A DNA stretch of 34,157 bases, from positions 1-34,157 of the forward strand of contig NZ_JABXKK010000107.1 in NCBI RefSeq assembly GCF_017115045.1, given 5' to 3'. This document shows, in pieces, positions 1-7,415 of this stretch. The notes under the pieces are model-generated. The model made no database searches. It saw nothing but the letters and a program-made list of their open reading frames with translations, and was not told the DNA's origin. The DNA is from Nostoc sp. NMS8. Its GTDB lineage: Bacteria; Cyanobacteriota; Cyanobacteriia; Cyanobacteriales; Nostocaceae. Position 1 is the stretch's first letter; the number at the start of each line of letters is the position of its first letter. A program made the position numbers and the translations under genes.

Positions 1-896
1 CTATCTCTTTACATTACCGTAGTTTGTGGTTCAATTACCTGAAAATTGCTGTAAGAACAGTTCTGCTGCTTTTCCCAGCAATGCGACGGGATTTAGGAGC
101 GTGGAGTCCTTGGGGGAAATACTTGCGTTTACGGCAGCAAATCGATCAACTCATCTACGCCCAGATTCAAGAACGCAAAGCACAACCCGATCCATCTCGG
201 ACTGATATTCTATCTTTGATGATGGCTGCTCGTGATGAAGCGGGAGAGCCGATGACAGACTTGGAATTACGTGATGAGCTAATGACCCTATTAGTGGCGG
301 GTCACGAAACTACTGCAACTTCCTTATCATGGGCACTGTACTGGATTCATCATGTACCACAGGTGCGTGAAAAACTGCTACAAGAACTAGATAAGTTGGG
401 TGAACAACCAGATCCAAACGCTATTTTCCGATTGCCTTATTTGGATGCTGTCTGTTCTGAAACCCTACGTCTTTATCCAGTAGCAGTATCAGCACTGAAT
501 CGAGTGGTCAAATCACCGCTACAAATTGGAGAATACAACTTTGAGCCTGGGACTTTGCTCAATCCCTCTATTTATTTGACCCATCATCGAGAAGATTTAT
601 ATCCACAGTCGAAGCAATTTAAGCCGGAGCGTTTTCTAGAACGGCAATTTTCTCCTTATGAGTATTTACCCTTTGGTGGCGGAAACCGTCGCTGTATTGG
701 AATGGCATTTGCCTTGTTTGAGATGAAACTAGTGTTGGCAAAAGTGCTATCTCAGTGGGAGATGGAACTGGCTGATAGTAAACCAGTGCAGCCAGTACGT
801 AAAGGCTTGCTATTTAGTCCAGCAGGTGGTGTGAAGATGGTAGTGAAGGGGAAGCGTCTTCAAAATCAGGTAGTTCGAGAGACTAGTTTTGTTTAG
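1..896 (+). CDS. Cytochrome P450, CYP110-like (5' end outside window)
   Basis: Haem-thiolate monooxygenase; substrate unknown, though cyanobacterial CYP110 members oxidise fatty acids or hydrocarbons. The frame is open from base 3 to the stop at 894-896, so the N-terminal third lies upstream of the window; a TTG at 24 is only an internal codon. Counting from base 24, the I-helix oxygen-binding motif AGHETT is at residues 92-97, the ExxR motif ETLR at 146-149, and the haem loop FGGGNRRCIG with its cysteine ligand at 217-226. All three hallmark motifs are intact. Bases 26-54, near the left edge, match an intergenic repeat at 12682-12710 in 25 of 29 positions. The family call is firm; the CYP110 subfamily is from recalled similarity around the segment DLGAWSPWG. 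Confidence 0.93.
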   Translation, partial: ISLHYRSLWFNYLKIAVRTVLLLFPAMRRDLGAWSPWGKYLRLRQQIDQLIYAQIQERKAQPDPSRTDILSLMMAARDEAGEPMTDLELRDELMTLLVAGHETTATSLSWALYWIHHVPQVREKLLQELDKLGEQPDPNAIFRLPYLDAVCSETLRLYPVAVSALNRVVKSPLQIGEYNFEPGTLLNPSIYLTHHREDLYPQSKQFKPERFLERQFSPYEYLPFGGGNRRCIGMAFALFEMKLVLAKVLSQWEMELADSKPVQPVRKGLLFSPAGGVKMVVKGKRLQNQVVRETSFV

Positions 897-1040
897 AAAG
901 TTTCAGAATGCGATCGCCAGCTAGGCATATACCATGAAAGATGTTGCAAGTCTAGTAGATGAAATTATTAGAGGAAAATGTTATAACTCGCTTTCCGCGT
1001 CGCTATCGTGGAGATAAAGAAAAATTTTCCTTGCTTGAAA

Positions 1041-1061
1041 CCCCTGACTTTAGGCATGGGG
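1041..1061 (+). repeat. Stem-loop resembling an IS605/IS1341 right end
   Basis: CCCC and GGGG arms enclose TGACTTTAGGCAT, preceded by CTTGAAA and followed by TATTC. This layout recalls the right-end hairpins of IS200/IS605-type elements carrying tnpB. No tnpA or tnpB ORF is nearby, so it would be a solo relic. It lies between two convergent genes and could instead be an ordinary stem-loop. Confidence 0.35.
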
Positions 1062-1083
1062 TATTCTGACTCCTGACTCCTTG

Positions 1084-1686
1084 TCATGAATTATTTTCAT
1101 TTACCACTTGGCTGCCATGACTGCGGGGATCATCTTGACTAGCAGTTGGTGCTACTGGGGCTGAAAACTTGGAAACTTTGCCACTAGCTTGAGCATAGGG
1201 GAGAGACGAACCAGTAACCAAAGCCTCTAAGTTGCTAGCCATAATCGTCCGGGGTTGATCGCCGATGGCTTGGGCTATGGTTTCTCCTTGCTGACTCAAA
1301 AATACAAAATGGGGAATCCCATCTACCCGATATCTCAGCATTTCCGGCAGCCACTTGGTATTATCCACATTCAGCATGACAAAATTCATCTTGTCAGCAT
1401 ACTCTGTTTCTAGTTGAGTGATATCTGGTGCCATTTTCTGGCAGACAGTACACCAATCAGCATAAAACTCTACTAGAGATGGTTTGCCGTTACTGATTGC
1501 TACTTCCAACGGTGTGGAAGTCTCGCTTAAGTTGGCTAGAGTTGCCGAGGTTATTTCAGTTCGCAATCCTAAGACGAGGCAAACGCTAAGTGCGATCGCT
1601 ACCATTACAATTAAGAAGTTTCTCAAACGCTTTCCGAACGTGGATTCAGGTTTTTCGGGAGAATTAACAGGTGAGTCAGTACTCAT
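1084..1686 (-). CDS. txlA: Membrane-anchored thioredoxin-like protein (TxlA/HCF164 type)
   Basis: Thiol-disulfide oxidoreductase, 200 residues. A charged N-terminus is followed by one membrane helix at about 22-41, then a thioredoxin fold whose active site is WCTVC (Cys79 and Cys82) and whose cis-proline loop is GIP at 123-125. In the cyanobacterial TxlA/plant HCF164 family this anchored domain faces the thylakoid lumen or periplasm and passes reducing power to apo-cytochromes and other lumenal thiols. The low-complexity tail after residue 165 is probably disordered. It is transcribed towards the P450 gene, with about 190 bases between stop codons. Family call is strong; the exact partner is inferred. 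Confidence 0.88.
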   Translation of the reverse strand: MSTDSPVNSPEKPESTFGKRLRNFLIVMVAIALSVCLVLGLRTEITSATLANLSETSTPLEVAISNGKPSLVEFYADWCTVCQKMAPDITQLETEYADKMNFVMLNVDNTKWLPEMLRYRVDGIPHFVFLSQQGETIAQAIGDQPRTIMASNLEALVTGSSLPYAQASGKVSKFSAPVAPTASQDDPRSHGSQVVNENNS

Positions 1687-2069
1687 AACAGGATTATTAA
1701 AACTTATTAGGCAATTTCCTCTTTAGTTTAGCTGACTCCAACTACTGTTTAACGTTTCGCAAAAGTCCCCACCCTCTCTGCGAGACGCTACGCGAACAAC
1801 TTTTAGTAGGGTGAAGATAGGAAGCATTGGTGTCAACTTCAGCTGAAACTCCTTTAAAACCTCGTTTCCAGCCTCCGGCTAGAAATGCTGCTCCTGGCGG
1901 CTCTGCCGCTAGTAAGAGAGGGGGAGCCTCAACGACGAGCATTCCCAGTGGGAGACTAGGAACGAGGCAAAACCGTATTGCGACCAATATTAGCCGTTAG
2001 CGGGACGTTTAACCCTTAATTTTGAATTTTGAATTTTGAATTGATTTATAAATGTACCACCTGCATCCT
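1687..2069. other. Repeat-filled intergenic region
   Basis: No convincing gene. It holds a small dispersed repeat (GAGACGCTACGCGAAC, near 1781) flanked by CACCCT/AGGGTG, the MITE-like element at 1860-1967, and a short TTTTGAATT microrepeat near 2022-2042. A minus-strand open frame at 1742-1987 is composed of these repeats and has no protein character. Confidence 0.6.
1860..1967. repeat. MITE-like element with terminal inverted repeats
   Basis: The left end CCTCGTTTCCAGCCTC and the right end GAGACTAGGAACGAGG are inverted copies of each other with few mismatches. The interior contains further complementary segments (GCTCCTGGCGGCTC and similar) and no ORF. Elements of this appearance are scattered through Nostoc-type genomes. 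Confidence 0.55.
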
Positions 2070-3644
2070 TCACAGTTGATTTAGTAATGGGATTGAGACC
2101 GTTGGACAATGCTTTTTATATTCAAAATTCACCATCCCCAATCCTAAAACAACTATCAATGCCCAACTTAACGCGCCTAGAAAAAATAATCTTTGAAATC
2201 TAGCTACTTTTTGCTCTTGAACTAGTCTAGCTTTAACTTCTTTAGCTCGTTCTGCTTCTAGCCAAGTCTCAACTTGTCGCCGATCAAACTCTTGGCTAGC
2301 AGCTAAAAACTGATAATCCAAATCACTCAAGCTTTTACCTTGTGACCAAACTAGAGCTTCAAGTAAAGCTTTCCCGCGCAATAGTCGCGAATTATCATGA
2401 TATTCTGAGGCTACCCAAGCATTTAATGTTTGGGAGTAGGGTCGTAATTTTGCTAATTGTTTTTCTACCCAAGTTTGGTTGAAAACCTCTTCATAGATAC
2501 GGTTCTTGACTTTTAGTTGCCCTTGCTGCTTGGTTACTAATCCCGACAACAGCAGTTCTATTTCCTCTTCTCCATCATCACAAGCTATCTGAATCCCTTG
2601 TAAGACTTGCTGGTACAATCCCAGCAAACCTCCAGCACGTTGCTCATTTCTCAGCAAGCGATCGCGGATTGTTTTTAAATGCTCTGGATCATCTTTTGCT
2701 TCCCATTTCTCTATAATATGCGTTTGCACTAATTTTTCTAAAATCAACAAGGGAAATTGGTAAAAAAAGTTGATAAGATGTTGATTAATAATTGGTAAAT
2801 GGTTATCTAATTTATAACGATCGTCAACTTCTAGACTTCTTTGTTCCTGAATATCCTTATTTCCAGAGTTTCTTTCTTGTACCACTATTTGACAGAGCTT
2901 TTGAGTGAGAAATGGCTGACCATTTGTCCAAGATAAAATTTCTTTAATAACTGCCATCGGATTAGCTATTTTACTACCTAAACCTGCTGCTAATGGCTGA
3001 ACTTCTGATAAATTAAACCCGTGCAGTTCAATAGATTTACCTATATTAAATGGAGTACAGTTTCGATCGATAATCAAATCTGAAGGTGTTGCTACTCCAA
3101 ATAGTGCCCAAGTTAAGCGGTTATATTCTGAGTTTTCTGCTCGTTGATTGTAGCATGAGCGAATTAGGGTAAAAAAATCGACTACAGGGAAATTCAAACC
3201 TAAAACGCTATCAATTTCATCAACAAAAATAAATATTTTTTCAGTCTGGATTTGCACTAATAAAATATCTTCAATAAATTGGCTTAATCGCTGTAATATA
3301 GGTAAATCTTCTCGCTCTGCCCACCAGGCTTTGAAATTAACTTTGTTAAATAGATTAAAGCTCCTTAATAAATCAACTACGATGCCTTTATACCACTGAG
3401 CAGGAGTAATATTGCCATTGCCGATTCGAGTCATGTCGATAGAAGCACAACTGAAGCCTGCTTGTTCTAATCGATGTCTTATTTGTAATCGCAAGCTAGA
3501 CTTTCCCATCTGTCGGGAACTAAATACATAACAAAATTCACCTTTCATTAGATAATTATAAAGTTCAATATCAGCCTGCCGTTCTACATAGCTAGGAGCA
3601 TCAATTTTGAGACTACCACCAATTTGATATTCATACTTATTCAT
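2070..3644 (-). CDS. AAA-like (AAA_35/STAND-type) ATPase with C-terminal membrane helix
   Basis: A 524-residue P-loop NTPase of the cyanobacterial 'AAA-like domain' family. It opens with the usual GGSL...YVxRxAD strap. The P-loop is FSSRQMGKSSL at about 41-51, with the family's SSRQ variant replacing the canonical glycine. Walker B is IFIFVDEID at about 137-145, and a winged-helix-like region follows. One hydrophobic helix at about 486-507 lies near the C-terminus, leaving only about 17 residues beyond it. Relatives often continue into WD40 repeats or carry CHASE2 or effector domains; here there is neither, so it may be a short form or a truncated one. It is the second gene of an operon, 5 bases after the stop of the HTH-ATPase gene. 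The target is unknown. Confidence 0.85.
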   Translation of the reverse strand: MNKYEYQIGGSLKIDAPSYVERQADIELYNYLMKGEFCYVFSSRQMGKSSLRLQIRHRLEQAGFSCASIDMTRIGNGNITPAQWYKGIVVDLLRSFNLFNKVNFKAWWAEREDLPILQRLSQFIEDILLVQIQTEKIFIFVDEIDSVLGLNFPVVDFFTLIRSCYNQRAENSEYNRLTWALFGVATPSDLIIDRNCTPFNIGKSIELHGFNLSEVQPLAAGLGSKIANPMAVIKEILSWTNGQPFLTQKLCQIVVQERNSGNKDIQEQRSLEVDDRYKLDNHLPIINQHLINFFYQFPLLILEKLVQTHIIEKWEAKDDPEHLKTIRDRLLRNEQRAGGLLGLYQQVLQGIQIACDDGEEEIELLLSGLVTKQQGQLKVKNRIYEEVFNQTWVEKQLAKLRPYSQTLNAWVASEYHDNSRLLRGKALLEALVWSQGKSLSDLDYQFLAASQEFDRRQVETWLEAERAKEVKARLVQEQKVARFQRLFFLGALSWALIVVLGLGMVNFEYKKHCPTVSIPLLNQL

Positions 3645-3649
3645 AGCAT

Positions 3650-5098
3650 TTAGATTAATTGCTCTCGGAAATATAACCGATATAACTCACAGCTAGGCAT
3701 TGCCTGATTTCCTTCCAGTTTTACCAGACCCATATTTTCTAATTTATAGGCTGCGATCGCTTCTAATTGCACACTGGTTGGAGATGTAACTACTCGTTTG
3801 AGCGCTGTCGCTAGTTCAAGATGTTCTTGGAGATTAGTTAGATGCTGCCGTAAATAGTTGCTATAAATGCCTGCTATTGTGGGAGCTTCTTCTAGTAGTT
3901 GTTCTAGAGTTATTGCTTGATATCCCAGGTTGTAAAGAGCCAGACGAGCTAGATAGGGATGACCACCAATCATTGCTCGTAGAGGAGCCAGCTTTTGCAA
4001 TCCTTTCTCGCCTTTAGCCCAATCCAATTCATGACGTACTGCCAATTCTTGCATTTGCTCTAAACTAAATTCTGGTAACTTAATCGGTAGCCCTACATTG
4101 AAAGGGGATTGATTAATATCTAACGGGATATAAGCTTCAGTGGCATGAACTACTACTAATCGAAGTTTTTGCCAGATTTCTAATTCGGAAGCATCCTCAT
4201 ACCAAGAGCGCAGTAGTGGGAGAAAGTCGCGAGAGATTTCTGGATACTCGAAAATTCGATTTACTTCATCCAAAGCTAAGACTATCGGAGCGTCAATTTT
4301 CTCCAGCAAATACTCCTGTAAATACAATGTGCAGCTAACTTTGCTGCCAATATCATCATCCCAATAATCATCTAGTCTGATTTCTAGGTTCAACTGCCGA
4401 CTGACGTTAGCACAAAACCATCGTAAGAATTTTTCTAAGCTAGTGAAAACTTGACTATCTGCCCTTTGTAAACTGATCTGTACAGTGTGTACTCCAGTTT
4501 TTTTAGCATGAGTCAGAATTCTGTGCATTAGAGAGGTTTTTCCCATTTTACCGGGGGCTTTGATTCTGATTAGGCTACCAGGTTTCTTGATTTCGGTATA
4601 TGTGCGTTCTTCAATTGGCGGACGCTTGATGTAGAAAGAGGAATTAAGCGGTACTGAACCACCAGGAAGTTCTAAGGAGTCGGGATTAAGAACTGAAGTT
4701 TTTCTCTTGTCTTGCTTTCCCATAATCAAAAAAGACCCTGATATCCCACTATGATTAGAGAGAATCTCCAGTGGCTTTTTCCCTCTGCTCATTTGCTGAG
4801 ACTGCCTCAAGACTGCTGGCACACTTTGTAGCTTTTCTAACAAAACTCCACTTTGCGATCGCCGTCTTAAAACTGACCGAAAATTACTTTTTGTTACCTC
4901 CTCCCCAAAAGCTTGTGAAAGTAACTTCCATAACTTAGAACCCACATCTTTGATATAATTTGCATCATAACCGCAGCTTTCGGCGATATCTGGATAAGTT
5001 TGTCCTTCCCAAGCTTTACGAAAGACTATTTCCTGAACATCACTTAAGCCATGTTCAAGAAATGTGTCTAAAGTTGCTAGTGCTTCTTCTATATTCAT
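3650..5098 (-). CDS. vMAP-type HTH domain fused to AAA-like ATPase
   Basis: 482 residues, two parts. Residues 1 to about 80 form a helical domain containing YPDIAESCGYDANYIK and KLWKLLSQAFGEEVTK. It matches my memory of the N-terminal HTH domain of vWA-MoxR-associated proteins (vMAP), which in cyanobacteria precedes many effector and NTPase modules. A linker leads to an AAA-like ATPase with P-loop APGKMGKTSL at 181-190 and Walker B IVLALDEVN at 272-280. No membrane segment is visible, so the protein should be cytoplasmic. It is the promoter-proximal gene of a pair whose second member is a related, membrane-anchored ATPase, suggesting a sensor plus membrane effector. Domain assignment is good; function is inference. 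Confidence 0.8.
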   Translation of the reverse strand: MNIEEALATLDTFLEHGLSDVQEIVFRKAWEGQTYPDIAESCGYDANYIKDVGSKLWKLLSQAFGEEVTKSNFRSVLRRRSQSGVLLEKLQSVPAVLRQSQQMSRGKKPLEILSNHSGISGSFLIMGKQDKRKTSVLNPDSLELPGGSVPLNSSFYIKRPPIEERTYTEIKKPGSLIRIKAPGKMGKTSLMHRILTHAKKTGVHTVQISLQRADSQVFTSLEKFLRWFCANVSRQLNLEIRLDDYWDDDIGSKVSCTLYLQEYLLEKIDAPIVLALDEVNRIFEYPEISRDFLPLLRSWYEDASELEIWQKLRLVVVHATEAYIPLDINQSPFNVGLPIKLPEFSLEQMQELAVRHELDWAKGEKGLQKLAPLRAMIGGHPYLARLALYNLGYQAITLEQLLEEAPTIAGIYSNYLRQHLTNLQEHLELATALKRVVTSPTSVQLEAIAAYKLENMGLVKLEGNQAMPSCELYRLYFREQLI

Positions 5099-5674
5099 TA
5101 GTAAAAATCATAAAGTTTCTTTTAAATAAAACTTTAGCGGAATTATTTATATTTTTTTCCTTATTTTCTTAAATTTAAACACTCATAGAAATTTACAGCA
5201 GTTTTCATTTGTCCCCTAGTGCGTAGTTTCTTAACTTAAAAATAGCTATAATTGGTATTAATTTGATTTCAAGCCGACATTCTCAGGTGTTGGGAACTGG
5301 ACACTGGGTAAAAAATCTCTTTAAAGCTTCTTTCCAAGACTCTACGCCTAGTAAGCTGTTGTGATTATAGTTTGCACATTGAGGCGGCAGGGGAGCAGGG
5401 TGCAGGGAGCAAGGGAGAGGATTTACAGGTTTTGCCTAATCATGCTTGTGATGCAATTTGCAGGCGCAACAGCTTATTCTCTAAGGAAGGATACGACTTC
5501 GCTAATCCACATATTTATCTTCCTAGTCGCTAGTCTCCAGCCCCAATTCAATTTTCTCTCGTTGTATGAAACAACCTTAGATTTTAGCCTAAGAGTTCCT
5601 ACAACGACTCCGCAGGAGTTAGAAAATTGATAAAGTCAAGCTAAGAAATTGAGAATCTTGTTAGTAATATGTTG
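5099..5674. other. Gene-free region with a MITE
   Basis: Bases 5099-5351 are AT-rich and probably contain the promoter of the leftward ATPase operon; no clear motif stands out. Bases 5352-5476 are the MITE-like element. Near 5600 a short hairpin (ACTCC-gca-GGAGT) of the dispersed-repeat type is present. A plus-strand open frame at 5361-5630 is largely MITE sequence and is not accepted as a gene. Confidence 0.6.
5352..5476 (+). mobile_element. MITE-like element, copy 1 (TIR AGCTGTTGYG, TA flanks)
   Basis: 125 bp, bounded by TA-AGCTGTTGTG at the left and CGCAACAGCT-TA at the right. Apart from 14 additional purine-rich bases in the middle (an AGCAGGG-type duplication), it is nearly identical to the inverted copy at 30169-30279. 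It has no coding capacity. Short terminal repeats beside a TA dinucleotide suggest mobilisation by an IS630/Tc1-type transposase supplied elsewhere. Confidence 0.75.
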
Positions 5675-6349
5675 CTACCCTAGATTATGCAGGTGTTCCT
5701 GATATACTTCCGGTGTATTAATGTCTAATAGCACAGCCGGATTATCAAATTTAACTTGATGAATTACTGGATAAAATTCTTTGATGATTTGGCGTAAACC
5801 TAAGTTTTCTTCACGGATATTTTGTAAGTGCGATCGCATCCCATTACTAAACAACAATGGATGTCCTATTTTACCTTGATATGTCGGTGCGGTAATCACT
5901 GCTGAATTGTCTTGGTGTGCTAATAGTAATCTCTGGTAAATATCTGATTTTCTAGGTTGATCGACTGCTGAAATTGCTAAGACTTCAAAGTGTGGGGGAA
6001 TATATTGCAACCCTGTGAGCAGAGAAGTTGTTTTACCGAAATTGGTATGAAAGTTAATTACAGCTAAACTGCCATCAGGCAAATCTTTTTGTTTATTGCT
6101 ATTGTGTGAACCTAAAACTACTACAGGGGTAAAACCTACACTTAACCACTGTTCTAGTTGATAAGTTAATAATGTTTTACCTTCATGCCAAGGGAGTGAA
6201 GTTTTACAAGTACCCATACGAGTAGATTTACCTGCTGCGAGAACAATTGCAAAGTTACTACTCAGGTATCTGACTTCTTCAAAAAATCGGGTATCTAAAT
6301 CCAGCTTAGGGAAATTCTCATAAATCAAGAGCTTAACCTCGTCCGACAT
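5675..6349 (-). CDS. MobA/MocA-like nucleotidyltransferase
   Basis: A 224-residue GT-A-fold NTP transferase. The nucleotide-binding signature LAAGKSTRMG is at 37-46, with the conserved Lys-x-x-Leu-Pro-Trp segment just after it. DQP at 130-132 is the metal and nucleotide site, and GHP at 162-164 follows. In the MobA/MocA family this domain transfers GMP or CMP to molybdopterin; many cyanobacterial members have unknown acceptors. The first about 32 residues precede the usual start of the fold and no better in-frame ATG exists between them, so this is either a real extension or a misplaced start. No strong ribosome site is seen before the ATG. It stands alone, with no other molybdenum-cofactor gene in the window. 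Confidence 0.78.
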   Translation of the reverse strand: MSDEVKLLIYENFPKLDLDTRFFEEVRYLSSNFAIVLAAGKSTRMGTCKTSLPWHEGKTLLTYQLEQWLSVGFTPVVVLGSHNSNKQKDLPDGSLAVINFHTNFGKTTSLLTGLQYIPPHFEVLAISAVDQPRKSDIYQRLLLAHQDNSAVITAPTYQGKIGHPLLFSNGMRSHLQNIREENLGLRQIIKEFYPVIHQVKFDNPAVLLDINTPEVYQEHLHNLG

Positions 6350-6564
6350 AAATTTTAATATATTTAGTCATGCTTTTGTCACAATTTTGCAATAACTTTG
6401 TCAACATGACGTGTGATGCTATAGCTCTGGCTTCGGAAGTAGTCTTATACTCAACCCACACGCCAGAATCTACCGAGGAGAATCACTTCAGGCACAGGCC
6501 CTTATGAAGATGACTCTTCAAATCAAAATTGCAAAATTTCATATAGTTTAGAAGGAACAAGAAG

Positions 6565-6957
6565 ATGAATTGGAAAGTACTTGCTTTACTCCCTGCTCTA
6601 ACTCTAGCTACTGCTTTGCCTGCTTTCTCTTTAAGCAATCATAAAAGTCAAAATCCGGCTACTGCTACCTACGTCGCCCAAAGTACTCCGCAAAAAAAGA
6701 CGATTAAAAAAACTAATGCTGTTGCCAAGCAAAAGTCCAGGACTATAGCAAGGCGTAGTAATGTTCTGACAGTAGGTAGTCGAGGAGAGACAGTAAAAAC
6801 TGCTCAGAATTCTTTAAAGCAGCAAGGATTCTATACAGCAAGTGTGAGTGGTGTGTTTGATAACAAGACTCGTGCAGCAGTAATCAAATTTCAGAAGTCT
6901 AAAGGATTAAGAGCAGACGGAATAATTGGGCGCCGGACTTTAGCAGCTCTTAAATAA
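6565..6957 (+). CDS. Small exported peptidoglycan-binding protein
   Basis: 130 residues. A signal peptide occupies about 1-22, followed by a Lys/Thr-rich linker. A single PG_binding_1 domain spans about 68-129, with the family pattern G-x-x-G-x-x-V-x-x-x-Q and the ending GIIGRRTLAAL. It should bind cell-wall peptidoglycan in the periplasm; no catalytic domain is attached. An AAGGA ribosome site at about 6551-6555 supports the ATG. It stands alone, divergent from the nucleotidyltransferase gene and followed by repeats. Confidence 0.85.
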   Translation: MNWKVLALLPALTLATALPAFSLSNHKSQNPATATYVAQSTPQKKTIKKTNAVAKQKSRTIARRSNVLTVGSRGETVKTAQNSLKQQGFYTASVSGVFDNKTRAAVIKFQKSKGLRADGIIGRRTLAALK

Positions 6958-7003
6958 AATGGTTGACTAAATATCCTCATTACTGAAATACCTTAAACAC
7001 AAA

Positions 7004-7093
7004 AGACATCTCCGAAAAAGAATGTAGAGACGTAGCATTGCTACGTCTCTACTAGGGTTCTGGGTAACGCATCTTTAATTTCTGGAGATGTCT
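7004..7093. repeat. MITE-like element with AGACATCTCC ends
   Basis: 90 bp with inverted ends AGACATCTCC / GGAGATGTCT that extend imperfectly to about 23 bases (GAAA...AAG...ATG). The interior holds a perfect hairpin at 7024-7052 (GTAGAGACGTAGCA, one central base, then its complement). No ORF. Confidence 0.6.
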
Positions 7094-7116
7094 AAAAGGC
7101 TAGGAATAAATTCTAC

Positions 7117-7243
7117 AGCGGTTTTCATTCACGTGAGGTAAATCCGTAGGGGCAATACCCTGCGGGAAGCTGCTTTACGTCTACATGAATTGCCCCTACA
7201 CCTTGCGATATAATTTTGTACCGCATTTGAGTGGGAACCGCCA
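7117..7243. repeat. MITE-like element with GCGGTT ends
   Basis: The left end GCGGTTTTCATTCA and the right end TGAGTGGGAACCGC are inverted copies matching at 11 of 14 positions. Inside, GTAGGGGCAAT and ATTGCCCCTAC form a second nested inverted repeat. The ends resemble those of the shorter element at 32510-32585. Confidence 0.55.
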
Positions 7244-7277
7244 TAGCCTTAAAATAGTAACCCAGCTTTTTCTATCT

Positions 7278-7322
7278 CAATATTAAAATGCCTGCGATAT
7301 ACCCGCAGGCATTTTAATATTG
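7278..7322. terminator. Strong symmetrical hairpin downstream of pgm
   Basis: Perfect 19-bp arms (beginning CAATATTAAAATGCCTGCG) enclose a 7-base loop. The AT-rich outer stem gives a U-rich tail on either strand. It lies about 95 bases past the pgm stop and can end transcription from the right; it could also stop read-through from the left. Confidence 0.7.
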
Positions 7323-7415
7323 TACTAACTACAGTGGCCTACACCAACGCGAATCCTCGACGGGATTCCCGCCGATTTTCGTTGACTTTTAACTTTTGAC
7401 TTCCGCCTTGCGGTA

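Larger units (their letters stand above)
6958..7415. other. Intergenic region with two MITE-like elements and a terminator
   Basis: Contains the elements at 7004-7093 and 7117-7243 and the 19-bp-stem hairpin at 7278-7322, each listed separately. No coding sequence is visible. Confidence 0.6.

Noticed and set aside
1742..1987. Minus-strand ORF between the thioredoxin and ATPase genes
   Set aside because: Made up of dispersed repeats with inverted ends; no protein-like character.
2070..5098. Calling the ATPase pair a proven antiphage system
   Set aside because: No nuclease, peptidase or toxin domain is visible and no defence genes lie near; kept only as a hypothesis.
5361..5630. Plus-strand ORF beginning MIIVCTLRRQGS
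   Set aside because: Its first half is MITE sequence; the same opening appears in an unrelated frame at the second MITE copy (30055-30270). It is not a gene family.
7024..7052. Perfect hairpin as a stand-alone terminator of the peptidoglycan-binding gene
   Set aside because: It is the core of a MITE-like element with its own inverted ends and has no U-run, so a repeat explains it better.
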